A DNA stretch of 64,000 nt. It comes from Microbacterium sp. Se63.02b (GTDB lineage: Bacteria > Actinomycetota > Actinomycetes > Actinomycetales > Microbacteriaceae). The notes beneath the pieces are model-generated. The model saw nothing but the letters and a program-made list of their open reading frames with translations. It was not told the origin of the DNA and searched no databases. The position numbers and the translations under genes are program-made. Within the stretch, counting starts at the first letter, position 1. Each line of letters starts with the position of its first letter. Of the stretch, positions 27,925 through 37,232 are shown piece after piece. The stretch lies in NCBI RefSeq assembly GCF_014171575.1, contig NZ_CP050453.1:3534001-3598000 (forward strand), read 5' to 3'.

Positions 27925-29092
27925 ACCTCGACCTCACCCCCGAGCAGGAGGCGTTCGCCGCCGAGGCACGCACCTGGCTCGCGCAGCACGTCCCGGCCAC
28001 ACCGCTGCCCTCGATGGACACCGAGGCGGGATTCGCCGCCCACCGCGAATGGGAGGCGACGCTCGCGGCCGGCCGGTGGTCGGTCGTCTCCTGGCCCGAG
28101 CAGTACGGCGGGCGCGACGTCGGCATCACCGAGTGGGTGCTGTTCGAGGAGGAGTACTACCGCGCCGGCGCGCCGACCCGCGTCGCACAGAACGGCATCT
28201 CGCTGCTCGCGCCCATCCTGTTCGAGCACGGCACCCCGCAGCAGCACGAACGGTTCCTCGGCCCCATGACCGACGGCTCGCTGATCTGGGCGCAGGCCTG
28301 GTCGGAGCCGGGTGCCGGCAGCGATCTGGCCGCGATCCGCAGCACCGCGCGCCGTGACGACGCCCGCGGCGGATGGGTGCTCAACGGTCAGAAGATCTGG
28401 AGCTCCCGAGCCGTCTGGGCCGACCGCGGCTTCGGGCTGTTCCGCTCCGACCCCGAGGCACAGCGGCACCACGGGCTCACGTACTTCCTGTTCCCGATGG
28501 ATGCCGACGGCATCACGGTGCGGGCGATCGCCCAGCTCGACGGCACCACGGGGTTCGCCGAGATCTTCTTCGACGACGTGTTCGTCCCCGATGACGACGT
28601 GCTCGGCGCCCCGGGTGACGGCTGGCGCGTGGCCATGAGCACCGCCGGGAACGAGCGTGGACTCTCGCTCCGCGCTCCCGGGCGCTTCCTCGCCGCGACG
28701 GATCGGCTGATAGCTCTGCAGTCGGGGTCTGGCCGAGACAGCGAGAACACCGCGGTCGTCGACGCCTGGATCGGTGCGGAGGCCTACCGGCTCTTCACCT
28801 GGCAGACGGTCAGCACCCTCCTCGAAGGCGGATCGGTCGGCGCCGAAGGCAGTGTCAACAAGGTGTTCTGGTCGGAGCTCGACGTGCACATCCAGGAGAC
28901 GGCGCTGCGCATCCTCGGCCCCGAGGGCGAACTGCGCGGGGCCACCGCCGTCGACGGGGGCCGCTGGGTCGACGACTACCAGTTCTCCTCGCCGGCCCCA
29001 TCTACGCGGGGACGAACGAGGGAGTCCAGCGCAACATCATCGCGGAGCGGATACTCGGTCTCCCCCGCGGCGGAGACGGAAGGCGTGCATGA
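27921..29092 (+). CDS. fadE31: FadE31 acyl-CoA dehydrogenase
   Basis: Matches Rv3562. Matching blocks: E-Q-Y-G-G-R-D-V, F-E-E-E-Y-Y-R-A-G-A-P, W-A-Q-A-W-S-E-P-G-A-G-S-D-L-A, G-Q-K-I-W-S-S-R-A, G-L-F-R-S-D-P-E-A-Q-R-H and the C-terminal Y-A-G-T-N-E-G-V-Q-R-N-I-I-A-E-R. In mycobacteria FadE31 pairs with FadE32 to dehydrogenate a late acyl-CoA after ring opening. One base is missing near 28998 just before the FAD-binding C-terminal motif. Repaired length is 390. It overlaps the next gene by ATGA. Confidence 0.91.
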
Positions 29093-30057
29093 TGCGGTTC
29101 CTGCCCACGGAAGAACAGGTCGCCTTCGCGGAGGCGATCGACGAGATCGTCGAAGGGTCGGGCGGAGCGGACATCGCGCGCAGCTGGGCCGACGGCGACA
29201 CCGCGCCGGGGCTCGCCCTCTGGGAGCAGTTCGCCGAGCTCGGCCTGCTCGGACTGCGTGTGAGCGAGGGGGCAGGCGGCTTCGGGGGCACGGTGAGCGA
29301 TCTCGTCGTGGTGTTCGAGCGCCTCGGCTACCACGGCGTGCCCGGCCCCTACCTCGAGACGGTCGCCCTGCTGCCCGGACTCGTCGACGATGACACCCGC
29401 GGCGAACTCGCCGCCGGTCTGATCGCCACCGCTGCGGTCGACGAGGTTGCCCCTGCGGCCCTCGATGCGGCTCTCGCGAGCAGACGCTACCTCGTGCGAG
29501 ACGGAGCCCTGCATCGGGGCGACCTCGCCGATGAGCTGACCTCGGTCGCGCCCACCCGGCGCCTCGCGCGCCTGATCCCGAGCGGCGACGCGACGCCCCT
29601 CGAACCCGGCGCGCTGGACGCGGCGTTGAACGAGGCCGCGCTCGCTGCGGCGGCCACGCTCGTCGGTGCCGGGGAGCGGATGCTGGCGGAAGCAGTGTCG
29701 TACGCGAAGGTGCGCGAGCAGTTCGGCCGCCCGATCGGGGAGTTCCAGTCGCTCAAGCACCAGCTCGCCGATGTGCGCATCGCCCTGAGCTTCGCGCGCC
29801 CGCTCGTCTGGAATGCCGCCCTGCGCGTCGATGAGCCCGACGAGGACCGTGCGATCTCCGCAGCGAAGGTCGCTGCAGGCGACGCCGCCCTGCTGGCCGC
29901 CCGTGTGTCGCTCCAGGTGCACGGCGCGATCGGCTACACCGCCGAGCACGCTCTCCGCATCTGGCTCGGCCTCGCGCCCGCGCTGGCTGCGGCCTGGGGC
30001 ACGCCCGACTTCCACCGGGCGCGGATCGCCCGCGACATCCTCACGAAGGAGCGGTGA
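29089..30057 (+). CDS. fadE32: FadE32 acyl-CoA dehydrogenase subunit
   Basis: A 322-residue short ACAD-type protein matching Rv3563. It lacks the usual Y-x-G-x-x-E-I-x-R C-terminal motif and instead ends with L-Q-V-H-G-A-I-G-Y-T-A-E-H and A-R-I-A-R-D-I-L. Such subunits work only as heteromers (FadE31-32 and FadE32-33). V-R-E-Q-F-G-R-P-I-G-E-F-Q-S-L-K-H is the FAD/subunit contact block. It starts inside the fadE31 stop (ATG 29089 or 29092) and ends in TGATG overlap with fadE33. No frame breaks. Confidence 0.91.
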   Translation: MMRFLPTEEQVAFAEAIDEIVEGSGGADIARSWADGDTAPGLALWEQFAELGLLGLRVSEGAGGFGGTVSDLVVVFERLGYHGVPGPYLETVALLPGLVDDDTRGELAAGLIATAAVDEVAPAALDAALASRRYLVRDGALHRGDLADELTSVAPTRRLARLIPSGDATPLEPGALDAALNEAALAAAATLVGAGERMLAEAVSYAKVREQFGRPIGEFQSLKHQLADVRIALSFARPLVWNAALRVDEPDEDRAISAAKVAAGDAALLAARVSLQVHGAIGYTAEHALRIWLGLAPALAAAWGTPDFHRARIARDILTKER

Positions 30058-31154
30058 TGTCATTCGACCCCGATGAGGACCAGCGGGAGCTCGTCGCGCT
30101 CGTGCGCGGAGTCCTGGACCAGCGCGCCGACAGCGCGGCGACGCGTCGCGCACTCGACACCGACGAGCGTTTCGACGTCGACCTGTGGCGCCTGCTGTGC
30201 GAAGAGATCGGGATCGCCGGCATGGCCATCCCCGAGGAGTTCGGCGGCGCCGGATTCACTCTGCGCGAGGCACAGCTGGTGCTCGAGGAGATCGGCGCCT
30301 CCCTCGCCCCCTCCCCATACCTCGGCTCCGTCGCCATCGCCGCGCAGGCGATCCTCGCGAGCGGTGACGCCGAGGCTTCCGCGCGACTGCTGCCCGGCAT
30401 CGCGGAGGGATCGTCTTCGGCCGCCTTGGCCTGGGCGGCCCCGACGGGCGCTTCGCCCCTGAGCGGATGGGCGTGCGCGCCGAGAACCACGACGGCTGGA
30501 CCCTCACCGGGATGAGCGGCTTCGTGCTCGACGGCGCCTCCGCCGACGTGCTGCTCGTGATCGCCCCCTCGCCCGAGGGCCCTCGCCTGTTCGAGGTGCA
30601 GGACGTGTCCGCCGTGCGCCGCGAGGACACCGCGACCATGGATCAGACCCTCCGCCTGACGACTGTGCACTTCGACGCGGTGCCGGCTCGTCCGCTCGGG
30701 GCCGCCGATCCGACCGTGCTGGAGACCGTGCGTGCGCTCGCCCTCGCCGCGGTCAGCGCGGTGCAGGCGGGAACGGCCGCCCGAGCCCTCGACGAGACCG
30801 TGGCATATGCGAAGCAGCGCGTGCAGTTCGGGCGCACGATCGGCTCGTTCCAGGCCGTCAAGCATCGCCTGGCCGACATGCACGTGCGGGTCGAGGTGGC
30901 CCGGACCGCCTCGCGCGCCGCGTCCGACGCCCTCGCCTCGGGCGCCCGCGACCGCCTCGAACTGGCCGCGACCGCGAAGGCCACCTGCTCCGAGGCGCTG
31001 GAGCACGTGGCGGCCGAGATGATCCAGCTGCACGGCGGCATCGCCATCATGGGAGCACGACGCGCACCTGATCTTCAAGCGCGCGCATGCCCTGGGGCAG
31101 CTCTTCGGCACCGCCGGGGAAGAGCGCGAGCGCGCGGCGGACTGGGCTCTCTGA
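30057..31154 (+). CDS. fadE33: FadE33 acyl-CoA dehydrogenase subunit
   Basis: Partner of FadE32, matching Rv3564, with K-Q-R-V-Q-F-G-R-T-I-G-S-F-Q-A-V-K-H and L-H-G-G-I-A-I. The frame breaks near 30450 (one base missing) and near 31056 (two bases missing before W-E-H-D-A-H-L-I-F-K-R-A-H). Repaired length is about 365. It closes the crotonase-fadE31-fadE32-fadE33 operon. In the family, a FadE31-33 set oxidises the methyl-oxo-octanedioyl-CoA type products formed after IpdAB. Confidence 0.9.
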
Positions 31155-31187
31155 CGAACTCCGCGTCGAGTCCTTCTGCACACACGG

Positions 31188-32368
31188 TCACTCATCACGC
31201 ATCCTTCGATCCTCGCGCATCCGACTGCGGCGTTCCGTCGCGTACGGGGACAGCGCCACGACGAGCCCGACGATCGCGGCCACCAGGGCACCGACGAATG
31301 CCGCCCGGTGACCGAACGTCATGGCGAGCAGCCCTCCGCCCACCCCCGCCGTCAGGATCCCGAGGTCCCAGAACGAGGTCATACCGGCGACCGCCGTACC
31401 GGCGGCATGGCGCGGAGAGCGCGAGATCGCGACACTCACGGCAGCGGGGAACGCCAGGCTGCACCCGCCGCCGACCAGCGCGACACCGATGAGCGCGCCC
31501 GCCGCGCTGTCCGTCCCGACGATCACCACGAATCCCAGCGCCTCGACGATCAGACTCGCGGCGGCGACGGTGCGTCCGCCGACCCGGTCGACCACTCGAC
31601 TCCCTGCTATCCGGATGAGCAGGAACGTGCCCGCGAAGATCGGCAAACCGAGGACGCTCCCACCAGGACCGCTGTCGAGATAGAGCACCAGCACGGCGGA
31701 GAGAGTGCCGTACCCGTAGGCGGCGAGCCCGAACATCAACGACGGCGCCGCCGCGCCTCGGACCCGCAGGGTGCGGAGCCGGAGCGGGGGCAGCCGCACA
31801 GGGCCAGAGGACGGACAACCGAGCACGAACCCCAGGCTCCCCGTGCCGAGGGCCGCGAGAAGGAGCCAGGCGGCCCTCTCACCGGCGAGGTTCGCCACGC
31901 TCGCCACCAGCGGTCCCAGGGCGAGACCCGACCACATCGAGAGGCCGAACAGGCCCGAGGCGCTGCCCCGCCGGTGAGGAGGAAACTGTCGCCAGACCCA
32001 CGGCAGTGCGCCGGAGAAGACGGCAGCTTCGCCGGCCCCCATCACCACCCTGGATACGAGCACCTGCCACTCTGCACCCGCGAGAGCTTGACCGGTGATT
32101 CCCACAAGCGTGAACGTCGCGCCGAGGACGACGACGTGCTTTCCGGCGCCCCGTCGGCGGCCCACCCCGCGATCGGCCGACAGACTGCGGTCGCGGCGAA
32201 GGCGATGCCCACGGCGAGACCGGTGAACGCCGCATCCGAGTGGAATCGGAGCGCCAGCGAGAGCGGAAGCAGCTGCAGAGTGCCGCCGAACGCCAGATAT
32301 GCGAGGAAGACCGCCGCCCACAGGCGACGAACCGGTGGCGCCTTCCTAAGATGAGACCGATCGGTCAT
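31188..32368 (-). CDS. MFS transporter
   Basis: Major facilitator of about 393 residues with about 12 hydrophobic segments, and A-F-G-G-T-L-Q-L-L-P near the start. One base is missing in a G run near 32147. Its first codons overlap the palindrome GACCGATCGGTC, so the transcript may be leaderless and controlled by the divergent TetR at 32398. No KstR2-like operator is present, so this gene belongs to an inserted module rather than the main regulon. Cargo unknown; possibly drug efflux. Confidence 0.8.
32355..32366. promoter_or_regulatory. Operator for the TetR at 32398
   Basis: Perfect palindrome GACCGATCGGTC overlapping the MFS start codon. TAAGAT at 32347-32352 is a candidate -10 box for the TetR gene. 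A second, one-mismatch site is at 33056. Confidence 0.65.
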
Positions 32369-32397
32369 CAGGCGACACGCCGAGGAGAGGAGCAGTC

Positions 32398-32996
32398 GTG
32401 CCCGTACCCAAAGGCGCCCGCATCGACCCCGCGGAGACGCAAACGAGGTTGCTGGACAGCGCCGAGCGGCTCTTCGCCGATCGCGCCATGCATTCCGTCG
32501 GCGTCAACGAGATCGCTGCCGAGGCCGGAGCGTCGAAGCTCAGCCTGTACCGCTACTTCCCCTCAAGGCTGAACTCGCCGCGCGAGTGGTCGCCCGACGC
32601 AGCGACCACATCCACGAGTGGCTCCGCCGGGAGACCGCGGACGCCGAGCCGGGACCGGGTCGGGTTCTCGCGATCTTCGACCTGCTCATCGACTGGTTCT
32701 CGCAGCCCCGCTACCGCGGATGCGCCGTGCTCAACACGGTCACCGACCTGCGCGGCGACGATGAGCCACAGGTGCGCGCGACTGCGCGCTCCCACCTCGA
32801 CAGCTACCGTGACCTGCTCCGCACTCGCATCCTGGATGCCGGAGTCACGGATCTGCCGCGCGCTGACAGCCTCGCCCGACAGCTGCTCCTCCTCATCGAG
32901 GGAGCGACGGCCGTGAGCGTGGTGGACGGCGAAGCCTCGTCCGCCGGCTCGGACGCGCGGAAGGCTGCCGAGATCCTGCTCAGCATGGCGCTCTGA
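32398..32996 (+). CDS. TetR-family regulator (not KstR2-like)
   Basis: About 199 residues with a helix-turn-helix G-V-N-E-I-A-A-E-A-G-A-S-K-L-S-L-Y-R-Y-F, clearly different from the KstR2 type. GTG start at 32398 with GAGGAG upstream. One base is missing near 32563 (F-P-S then K-A-E-L-A-A-R). It is divergent from the MFS gene and precedes an alpha/beta hydrolase; both promoters carry a GATCGGT half-site. Likely a local repressor of an efflux/hydrolase module. Confidence 0.82.
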
Positions 32997-33055
32997 CGCG
33001 CACATCCCTGAAGATGCGAAGGACACCGTTCTGTATGCTCGCATCATTAGATGAT

Positions 33056-33065
33056 ACTGATCGGT
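33056..33065. promoter_or_regulatory. Second operator of the 32398 TetR
   Basis: ACTGATCGGT, one mismatch from ACCGATCGGT in the site at 32355, 20 bases upstream of the hydrolase start. Confidence 0.5.
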
Positions 33066-33085
33066 TTTATCCGAGGAGCTGCGCG

Positions 33086-33952
33086 ATGGACTATCTGATC
33101 ACCGATCCTGAACCGGGCGACGGCACACCGGCCACCACACGGCACGTCGCGTTGCGCAGCTCTGGCCACGAACTTCACGGTGTGCTGCACCTTCCCGCGG
33201 GGCCCGGACCGCACGCGGTCTTGCTTCTGCTGCACGGCTTCCCCGGGTGGGAACGCAACTTCGACATCGCCCATGCGCTCCGCCGGGCAGGCGTGGCGTC
33301 GTTGGTCTTCCACTACCGCGGGTGCTGGGGCATGCCCGGCGACTGGTCGTGGGCGAACGCGCTCGCCGACACGGAGGCGGTCCTGGACGCCCTCCTGCGC
33401 GGCGACCACCCGCAGATGCCCGAGCTGGATCCGCTCCGTGTCGGCGTCGCCGGGCACAGCCTCGGCGGGTTCCTCGCCCTCTACACCGCATCCACCCGCC
33501 CGGACGTGCGTGCGACCGTGTCGATCTCAGGCTTCGATTTCGGCGCCGTCGCGGCGGCCGTCGATGCCGACCCCGCACTCCTCGACGTCTATACAGAGGC
33601 CTTCGCCTCCGAGACACCGGTCCTGTCGAACACCGACGGCCGCCGACTCGCTCACGAGATGCGCGACGCCGGCCAGGAGTGGTCACTGCGCGCGTTGGCT
33701 GATCGCTTCACCGACCGGGACGTGCTCCTCATCGGCACCAGTCGCGACGAGGTCACACCGTCCTCCCTCCACCACGATCCCCTCGTCGCGGCGTTCGACG
33801 AGGCGCAGAGCCGGCTTCGTCACACGGTCTTCCCTTCGGACCACTCCCTGGCAGATCACCGCGTCCGGCTCTCGATCGAGGTGGTCGACTTCGCGCGCGC
33901 ACGTCTCTCTCGGCCCGTCTCCCTCACGCTCGGGTGCGAGAGTAGCGGCTGA
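33086..33952 (+). CDS. Alpha/beta hydrolase
   Basis: A 288-residue cytoplasmic serine hydrolase of the dienelactone-hydrolase/peptidase-S9-like group. Oxyanion motif is L-H-G-F-P-G-W-E-R-N, nucleophile elbow G-H-S-L-G-G, acid in T-S-R-D-E-V and His in D-H-S-L-A-D-H. ATG 33086 has a GAGGAG site. It belongs to the TetR (32398) module by operator similarity. Its 3' end overlaps the convergent GNAT gene by 29 bases. Substrate unknown. Confidence 0.84.
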   Translation: MDYLITDPEPGDGTPATTRHVALRSSGHELHGVLHLPAGPGPHAVLLLLHGFPGWERNFDIAHALRRAGVASLVFHYRGCWGMPGDWSWANALADTEAVLDALLRGDHPQMPELDPLRVGVAGHSLGGFLALYTASTRPDVRATVSISGFDFGAVAAAVDADPALLDVYTEAFASETPVLSNTDGRRLAHEMRDAGQEWSLRALADRFTDRDVLLIGTSRDEVTPSSLHHDPLVAAFDEAQSRLRHTVFPSDHSLADHRVRLSIEVVDFARARLSRPVSLTLGCESSG

Positions 33953-34370
33953 TCCACAGGCCGGGAGTCGCTTCGACATCCGACTGGTGCAGGAAGCCGA
34001 GGGACTCGTACAACGAGCGTGCGGGAAGGTTCTCTCGCGCGGTCGCCACGACCGTCCGGGGGGCGAGCGCCATGACCTCGATCACCAGTGCTCTGCCGAG
34101 TCCTCGTCGATGATAGGCGGGATGGATCATGAGACGGTCGAGGTCGACGATGTCGTGCTCGACCGCATACCCGACGGCCCCGGAGATCAGGCCCCCGTCC
34201 CAGGAGGCGATCCACTTCAGACCCGATGACAGCAGATCCCCCTCCGTCTCGTGGAGCGGCGGAATGCGGTCGTCACCGATCCGCGCCGCCTCGACGGCAT
34301 ATGCCTTGTGCTGGAGGTCGAGGAGCTGCGGGGCGTGAAGGCGGAGCTGATCCGCGGTCAACCTCTGCAT
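33924..34370 (-). CDS. GNAT-family N-acetyltransferase
   Basis: A 148-residue acetyltransferase. The acetyl-CoA pyrophosphate loop is H-R-R-G-L-G-R-A-L, preceded by L-M-I-H-P-A-Y, and the C-terminal part has A-R-S-L-Y-E-S-L-G-F. It could modify small molecules or protein N-termini. It sits 9 bases downstream of the toxin gene in the same direction, so it may be co-transcribed with the toxin-antitoxin pair; GNATs are often found near such modules, but no functional link is evident. Confidence 0.85.
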   Translation of the reverse strand: MQRLTADQLRLHAPQLLDLQHKAYAVEAARIGDDRIPPLHETEGDLLSSGLKWIASWDGGLISGAVGYAVEHDIVDLDRLMIHPAYHRRGLGRALVIEVMALAPRTVVATARENLPARSLYESLGFLHQSDVEATPGLWISRYSRTRA

Positions 34371-34379
34371 TCGCGCGGC

Positions 34380-34637
34380 TCAGCGCTCGTACACGTCGCG
34401 ACGGTGCCCGGCATGCACGACGACGACGGTGAGCACGCGATCCTCGATGCGGTACAGCACGCGGTAGTCACCCGTTCGAACCCGCCACTCCGGTCGCGCC
34501 GTCAGCTTCTTGGCGGCCGGAGGTCGCGGATCGTCGGCGAGCAGCTCGATCACGGCTTCGATCCGCCGCTTCCCCTCGGGTGGGAGCTTGCGGATCGTGC
34601 GGACGGCGACGGGGAGGATCCGGACCGCGTAGGTCAC
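34380..34637 (-). CDS. RelE/ParE-family toxin
   Basis: An 85-residue RelE-type toxin, presumably an mRNA interferase or gyrase poison. The core V-R-T-G-D-Y-R-V-L-Y-R-I and the ending H-R-R-D-V-Y are hallmarks of RelE. GTG 34637 overlaps the antitoxin stop (GTGA), the usual coupled antitoxin-first layout. Confidence 0.88.
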   Translation of the reverse strand: MTYAVRILPVAVRTIRKLPPEGKRRIEAVIELLADDPRPPAAKKLTARPEWRVRTGDYRVLYRIEDRVLTVVVVHAGHRRDVYER

Positions 34638-34897
34638 GGAATCAGACCGAGGTCGCGCTTGACCTCGTCCCAGGGGACAGGGGTCTCCCCGAGGCGTTCG
34701 GTCTCTTCCCACGCGTCATCGACCGCCCGGATGTCGGCGAGCTCCTCGGCGTCCTCCAGCAGCCGCTCGAGGAACGAGGCATCGACGACCGCAGCGACCG
34801 CGAGGTTGCGGCGTGTGAGGTAGACGGGCTCGGTCCTCGCCTCGTCGATGATCGACGCGAGGCGTCCGCGGGCATGGGTGATGGCGACCTGGCTCAT
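34634..34897 (-). CDS. Phd/YefM-family antitoxin
   Basis: An 87-residue antitoxin. The DNA-binding N-terminus reads V-A-I-T-H-A-R-G-R-L-A-S-I, followed by E-P-V-Y-L-T-R-R-N and an acidic C-terminus that wraps the toxin. ATG 34897 is chosen because a TATGAT -10 box (complement of 34905-34910) places the transcript start at or next to it; in-frame ATGs at 34906 and 34909 lie inside that box. Confidence 0.87.
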   Translation of the reverse strand: MSQVAITHARGRLASIIDEARTEPVYLTRRNLAVAAVVDASFLERLLEDAEELADIRAVDDAWEETERLGETPVPWDEVKRDLGLIP

Positions 34898-34917
34898 GTA
34901 CGCCATCATAGCCGGTA

Positions 34918-34925
34918 ACGTACGT
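34918..34925. promoter_or_regulatory. Toxin-antitoxin operator
   Basis: Palindrome ACGTACGT (longer form TAACGTACGTATT) immediately upstream of the antitoxin -10 box; a likely autoregulatory site for the Phd-type antitoxin. Confidence 0.5.
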
Positions 34926-34951
34926 ATTGCGCGATAATGTTCGGCACCCGG

Positions 34952-35392
34952 TCAGCGCCGCAGCGGTGTGGTCTCGGTCCAGTCGGTGTACTTGCGGCGT
35001 TCCCGGAAGAGCCAGTCCGTGCCGACGCGTTCGAGCGTGTCGTCGTAGCGATCGGCGAGCGTGAACCGCACCCGACACTCCGAGGTCTCGCTGATGTGAT
35101 GCGCCATGCAGGAGGTGTGCGCCCGTGCCGTGTCGCCGTCGATCTCGATGTCGCTCGGGGAGAGCACATGGCTGGTGGCCACGAACGCGGCGAGCGCGTC
35201 GAACGCCGCGATCAGCTGCGCACGCCCCTGGGGCGACTCGGAGGGCTCGACGGCGCGCGGTCGGAACATCAGCATCCGCCCGTCGACCGTGAACAGGTCG
35301 GCCATGTCGGCGGAGCGCCGCTGGTCGGCATGGCGCCCGTACCGGGAGATCGTTCGCGTGATCGCGACCCAGTCGTCGAAGCCCTCGTTCAC
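34952..35392 (-). CDS. SnoaL-like (NTF2-fold) protein 1
   Basis: A 146-residue SnoaL-like protein of the NTF2 superfamily with W-V-A-I-T-R-T-I-S-R-Y-G-R-H-A-D at the start, where cone-fold dehydratases and isomerases carry Tyr/Asp/His acid-base residues. The family includes ketosteroid isomerase and bile-acid 7-dehydratases. The GTG start overlaps the upstream stop (GTGA). Third gene of SDR-PaaY-like-SnoaL behind an operator at 36767. Dehydration or double-bond isomerisation of a hydroxylated intermediate is inferred. Confidence 0.78.
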   Translation of the reverse strand: MNEGFDDWVAITRTISRYGRHADQRRSADMADLFTVDGRMLMFRPRAVEPSESPQGRAQLIAAFDALAAFVATSHVLSPSDIEIDGDTARAHTSCMAHHISETSECRVRFTLADRYDDTLERVGTDWLFRERRKYTDWTETTPLRR

Positions 35393-36005
35393 GATGTGCC
35401 CTCGGCGCGCTGCCGGTGCAGCGGTGTCGCGGCATCCGGCGACCAGGAGGTACGACGACGGTCCGGCTCCACCGCGACGAGCGGTTCGACCCGGCGCAGG
35501 GTCTCCCGACTGCGCCGGGCGAGGTCCTGATAGATCCGCACCCCGTTGCGCTTCCACGCCAGCGCCTGCTCATCGAGGGCCCCGACCACTCTCGCCGGGG
35601 CCCCGAGCACCTTCGACCCTGGAGGGACCACCGTCCCCGCCGTCACGACCGCGCCGGCGCCGACCAGGGAGTCCGCGCCGATCTCCGCACCGTCGAGCAC
35701 CGTCGAGCCGATGCCGATCAGGGCGAACGACCCGATGCGGCACCCGTGCAGCACGACCCCGTGTCCGACGTGACTGTTCGGCTCGAGCACCGCGTCGGCT
35801 CCGGGAAACGCGTGGACGACGCACGAGTCCTGCACGTTCGATCCCTCCCCACGACGATCCGGCCGAAGTCGCCGCGGAGGCTGGCGAACGGGCCGATGTA
35901 GCACCCGGGGCCGATGATGACGTCTCCGATCAGGCTCGCGGTCTCATGCACGAACGCGGTCGGATCGACCACGGGCACGACGCCGTCGAAGGCGTAGCTC
36001 GGCAT
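35389..36005 (-). CDS. PaaY/gamma-carbonic-anhydrase-like left-handed beta-helix protein
   Basis: Hexapeptide-repeat protein of about 205 residues with repeats such as [18 protein letters not shown] and [10 protein letters not shown]. Histidines in V-V-H-A-F-P, V-G-H-G and V-V-L-H-G match the metal site of gamma-carbonic anhydrases and of PaaY, a thioesterase that rescues dead-end CoA esters. One base is missing near 35840. The ATG overlaps the SDR stop (TGATG). A CoA-salvage thioesterase role fits the catabolic context. Confidence 0.78.
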
Positions 36006-36742
36006 CAGGCGACCTGCCCGCCGTCGATGATGAAGTCCTGGCCGGTGCAGTAGCTGCTGGCAGAGCTGGCGAGGTAGGCCACGAGGTTCGAGATCTCCTC
36101 GGGGCGTCCGGCGCGCGGGATGGGGATGCGGGAGATGAAGCCGACGCCCGCCCTGGCGTCTTCGCTGATCATGGGCGTGTCCACCGCCCCTGGGCACACC
36201 GTGTTCACGCGGATGCCCGTGCCGGCGAACTCGCGGGCGAGCCCCCGGGACACACCCCGCAGGCCCCATTTCGACGCGGAGTAGGGAACGCGGTTCGCGT
36301 ACCCGGCGACACCGGCGGTGGAGGCGATGTTCACGATCGACGCGCCATCCCCCATGAGGGGCAGCATCGCCTGAACCCCCAGCATCGGTCCGATGAGGTT
36401 CACGTCGAGCGTGAGGCGGATGACGCGCTCCGTCGTCTCGGCCAAGGGCCCCTCCGGGCAGAATCCGGCATTGTTGACGAGCACGTCGACGTGGCCGAAC
36501 TTCTCCTTCGCCGCCGCAGCCACCTGCGCCCAGGCCTCGGCAGACGACACGTCGTGCGCGAGTCCGATGGCGCGGTCGCCGAACTCCGCGGCGACGTCGA
36601 CGACCGCGGCCCCGTCGAGATCGGTGAGCACGAGGCTCGCGCCGAGTGCGTGGAAAGGGCGGCGTGAGCGGCCCTGACCGCCGGCTGCTCCGGTGATCAC
36701 GGCGACCCGGCCGGTGAGGTCGATGAGGGGCGTTGCATTCAT
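36005..36742 (-). CDS. SDR-family oxidoreductase
   Basis: A 245-residue SDR with [12 protein letters not shown] and Y-S-A-S-K and the P-G-A-V-D-T-P segment of the 3-alpha/20-beta-hydroxysteroid dehydrogenase type. The stretch after G-G-Q-G ([11 protein letters not shown]) is unusual and one residue shorter than typical, as if three bases had been lost there. It is first in a three-gene operon divergent from the VOC gene, with the operator 24 bases upstream. Confidence 0.83.
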   Translation of the reverse strand: MNATPLIDLTGRVAVITGAAGGQGRSRRPFHALGASLVLTDLDGAAVVDVAAEFGDRAIGLAHDVSSAEAWAQVAAAAKEKFGHVDVLVNNAGFCPEGPLAETTERVIRLTLDVNLIGPMLGVQAMLPLMGDGASIVNIASTAGVAGYANRVPYSASKWGLRGVSRGLAREFAGTGIRVNTVCPGAVDTPMISEDARAGVGFISRIPIPRAGRPEEISNLVAYLASSASSYCTGQDFIIDGGQVA

Positions 36743-36766
36743 GAGTGTCCTCCGGGATAGTTATCG

Positions 36767-36780
36767 AACAAGCGCTAGTT
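36767..36780. promoter_or_regulatory. KstR2-like operator 8
   Basis: AACAAGCGCTAGTT between the SDR operon (-) and the VOC gene (+). It ends 16 bases before the VOC start, so a single site would serve both directions. Confidence 0.84.
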
Positions 36781-36796
36781 TGAGATGGGAGTGAGG

Positions 36797-37232
36797 ATGC
36801 CACGGCTCCACCACATCGGCATCACGGTGAGCGACACGGCCGCGGCGACCGCGTTCTACCTGGCGGCGACCGACGGCGAGGTCATCGGTCCCCTGTCGAA
36901 GAGCGGTCCCGCGGTCGACGCCGCCACCGGATATCCCGGAGTCGAGATCCTGCTCACGTTCATCCGCCTCGACGACGGGGTCTTCCTGGAGCTCGCCGAG
37001 TACCGCGGCGCCGACAACCCGCATCGACCCCGACAACGGTCACACCGGCGCCGCGCATCCGGCCATGGTCGTGCCCGACATCGAGGCGAGTCTCGCGCGA
37101 CTGGCGGCGCTCGGCTACGAACCCCTGTCGCAGACCATGACGGCCACGGCCGGGCCGCTCGACGGCTACCGCTACGTCTACGTGAAGGGCCCCGACGACG
37201 TGCGGGTCGAACTGCTGCAAGAGCCTCACTGA
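36797..37232 (+). CDS. VOC-family protein (methylmalonyl-CoA epimerase/glyoxalase-like)
   Basis: About 145 residues of the vicinal-oxygen-chelate fold. [10 protein letters not shown] supplies a metal-ligand His and V-F-L-E-L-A-E-Y the first Glu; V-R-V-E-L-L-Q gives the last Glu. An epimerase or lyase acting on a CoA ester is plausible. The frame shifts near 37018 (one extra or two missing bases) between A-D-N-P and R-I-D-P-D-N. ATG 36785 is an alternative start but lies against the operator. The 3' end overlaps the convergent aldo-keto reductase gene. Confidence 0.78.
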
